DNA of 7,363 nucleotides from an uncultured Flavobacteriales bacterium (GTDB lineage: Bacteria; Bacteroidota; Bacteroidia; Flavobacteriales; Crocinitomicaceae), in the NCBI GenBank assembly GCA_946479125.1, contig CAMLET010000149.1:1-7363 (forward strand), read 5' to 3'. The position numbers and the translations under genes were made by a program. Below the pieces are notes generated by a model. That model saw only the letters and a program-made list of their open reading frames with translations. It did no database searches and was not told the DNA's origin. Below are positions 6,285 through 7,363 of the stretch, in pieces. Numbering within the stretch: position 1 is the first letter of the stretch; each line of letters begins with the position of its first letter.

Positions 6285-6362
6285 GACTTTAGACAAAAGA
6301 CGAATAATAATGGAAATGTAAATTCTTTCCTAGCCCATTAATCAATTTTCAGTCTAACGTCT
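6270..6362. repeat. GACTTTA direct repeats with a downstream inverted copy
   Basis: Two near-identical units, GACTTTAAGACCAAA (6270-6284) and GACTTTAGACAAAA (6285-6298), sit head to tail, followed by GACGAA. An inverted copy occurs downstream: AGACTTTAGAC (6284-6294) faces GTCTAACGTCT (6352-6362), 10 of 11 positions complementary, about 57 nt apart. The element fills the centre of the gcvH-prfB divergent region. It could be a dispersed intergenic repeat or a regulatory site; the window cannot tell which. Confidence 0.55.
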
Positions 6363-6400
6363 TCTCTCTTCTGTGATGAGTCTACTTCATTCAGAATTCT

Positions 6401-6408
6401 TAATTTTG
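6401..6408 (+). promoter_or_regulatory. Perfect TAnnTTTG box 5 nt before the prfB start
   Basis: TAATTTTG (6401-6408) is followed by GGTTT and then ATG (6414). If used as the -7 element, prfB mRNA would start about two bases before the ATG. The octamer is the same as at the 4149-5051 gene. A clear TTTG at the expected -33 distance is missing, so the call rests on the box, its position, and the absence of any A-rich ribosome-binding stretch in front of the ATG. Confidence 0.45.
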
Positions 6409-6413
6409 GGTTT

Positions 6414-7363
6414 ATGATAAACAACGATCAGCTTAAGGAAGTTAATCAACGTATTGAAGCAATTTCGAGCTATTTGAAGATTCCGGAAAAACAACTTCAA
6501 TTGCAGGAAGCAGAGCTTAAAACACAAGATCCTGGTTTTTGGGACGATTCCAAAAAAGCGGAGGCCGAAATGAAGATCATTCGCGGTTTGAAGTTTTGGA
6601 TTGAATCCTATACAGAATTGAAGTCAAGCGCAGATGACCTTGAAGTTTTAATGGAATTTGTTCGTGAAGGCGCAGCCGAGGAATCGGATTGTGATGAAGC
6701 TTACAGCCAGTTGTTAACTACTCTGGACGAAGTTGAATTGAAGAACATGCTTTCCGGTGAAGAAGATGTGCTAAGTGCGGTTATCCAGATTACTGCTGGT
6801 GCGGGTGGAACGGAAGCTTGTGACTGGGCAGGAATGCTGATGCGTATGTACATCATGTGGGCTGAGAAAAGTAAATACAAAGTAAAAGAGCTCAACTTTC
6901 AGGAAGGTGATGTTGCGGGAATTAAAACCGTTACGCTCGAAGTTGAAGGTGAATTCGCATTTGGATATTTAAAAGGTGAAAATGGAATTCACCGACTTGT
7001 TCGTGTGAGTCCATACAATGCGCAAGGAAAACGCATGACATCATTTGCTTCAGTTTATGTTTATCCTTCAGTGGATGATACGATTGAGATTTATATTAAT
7101 CCGGCAGATATTAGTTTTGAAACTTTCCGTTCAGGTGGTGCTGGTGGACAAAACGTAAATAAGGTAGAGACAGCTGTTCGTTTACGTCACGCTCCTTCTG
7201 GAATTATCATTGAGAACTCTGAGTCGCGTTCACAGTTAGCCAATAAAGAAAAGGCTATGCAATTATTACGTTCTCAACTTTATGAAATTGAATTGCGCAA
7301 ACGTGCAGAATCAAGAGATGAAATTGAGGCAGGTAAAAAGAAGATTGAATGGGGATCACAAAT
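6414..7363 (+). CDS. prfB: Peptide chain release factor 2 (3' truncated by window end)
   Basis: RF2 reads UGA and UAA stop codons on the ribosome and triggers peptide release. The frame is open from ATG 6414 to the window end, 316 whole codons; about 50 C-terminal residues are missing compared with the family's ~365. The order of landmarks is the N-terminal coiled helix ([20 protein letters not shown]), [27 protein letters not shown] (128-147 region), [21 protein letters not shown] with SPY at 199-201 in place of the RF2 tripeptide SPF, then [11 protein letters not shown] with the catalytic GGQ at 244-246, and KIEWGSQ at the end. No internal stop or frame change is needed: codons 20-22 read TAT TTG AAG where many prfB genes have the CTT-TGA frameshift site. 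The start matches the usual short Bacteroidota N-terminus. It is divergent from gcvH. Confidence 0.96.
   Translation, partial: MINNDQLKEVNQRIEAISSYLKIPEKQLQLQEAELKTQDPGFWDDSKKAEAEMKIIRGLKFWIESYTELKSSADDLEVLMEFVREGAAEESDCDEAYSQLLTTLDEVELKNMLSGEEDVLSAVIQITAGAGGTEACDWAGMLMRMYIMWAEKSKYKVKELNFQEGDVAGIKTVTLEVEGEFAFGYLKGENGIHRLVRVSPYNAQGKRMTSFASVYVYPSVDDTIEIYINPADISFETFRSGGAGGQNVNKVETAVRLRHAPSGIIIENSESRSQLANKEKAMQLLRSQLYEIELRKRAESRDEIEAGKKKIEWGSQ

Noticed and set aside
6701..6895. 64-residue minus-strand open frame
   Set aside because: It is antisense to prfB in a region coding for the conserved GAGGTEA segment.

Overview
The window looks like ordinary chromosomal DNA from a member of the Bacteroidota, most likely Flavobacteriales (the order is inference). 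The evidence is AT-rich sequence, TAA as the only stop codon at all six visible gene ends, promoter-like elements of the Bacteroidota type (TTTG, about 19-21 bp, then TAnnTTTG), A-rich leaders instead of Shine-Dalgarno sequences, and protein variants typical of the phylum: a large PpiD-like foldase, a lipoprotein MsrA, and an RF2 with SPY in place of SPF.

Layout. 1-800 (+) is the C-terminal part of a DUF255/YyaL/SPATA20-type protein. It converges on msrA (862-1521, -), with a hairpin between them. A 132-bp divergent region with one candidate promoter per strand separates msrA from a PpiD/SurA-like periplasmic prolyl isomerase (1654-3867, +), which ends at a strong intrinsic terminator. A 281-bp non-coding stretch (3868-4148) holds a compact palindrome and inverted copies of a CGCAAAGA-type motif. 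Three minus-strand genes follow: a secreted YD-repeat-like protein (4149-5051), a small lipoprotein (5167-5736) and gcvH (5823-6200). Terminators lie between them, so they are probably separate transcripts. A 213-bp divergent region with GACTTTA-type repeats leads to prfB (6414 onward, +), which runs off the window end.

How the genes relate. There is no single pathway. The envelope theme is strong: PpiD-like folding, methionine repair by an exported MsrA, and two exported proteins of unknown function. GcvH (glycine cleavage) and RF2 (translation termination) are housekeeping genes. I see no phage, transposase, CRISPR array, RNA gene or defence system, and no convincing novel system. The most interesting signals are two perfect TAnnTTTG boxes only 4-5 nt before start codons (predicted leaderless mRNAs), an RF2 gene lacking the programmed frameshift but keeping a TGA out of frame at the equivalent place, a gcvH terminator capped by a UUCG tetraloop, and two families of intergenic inverted repeats.
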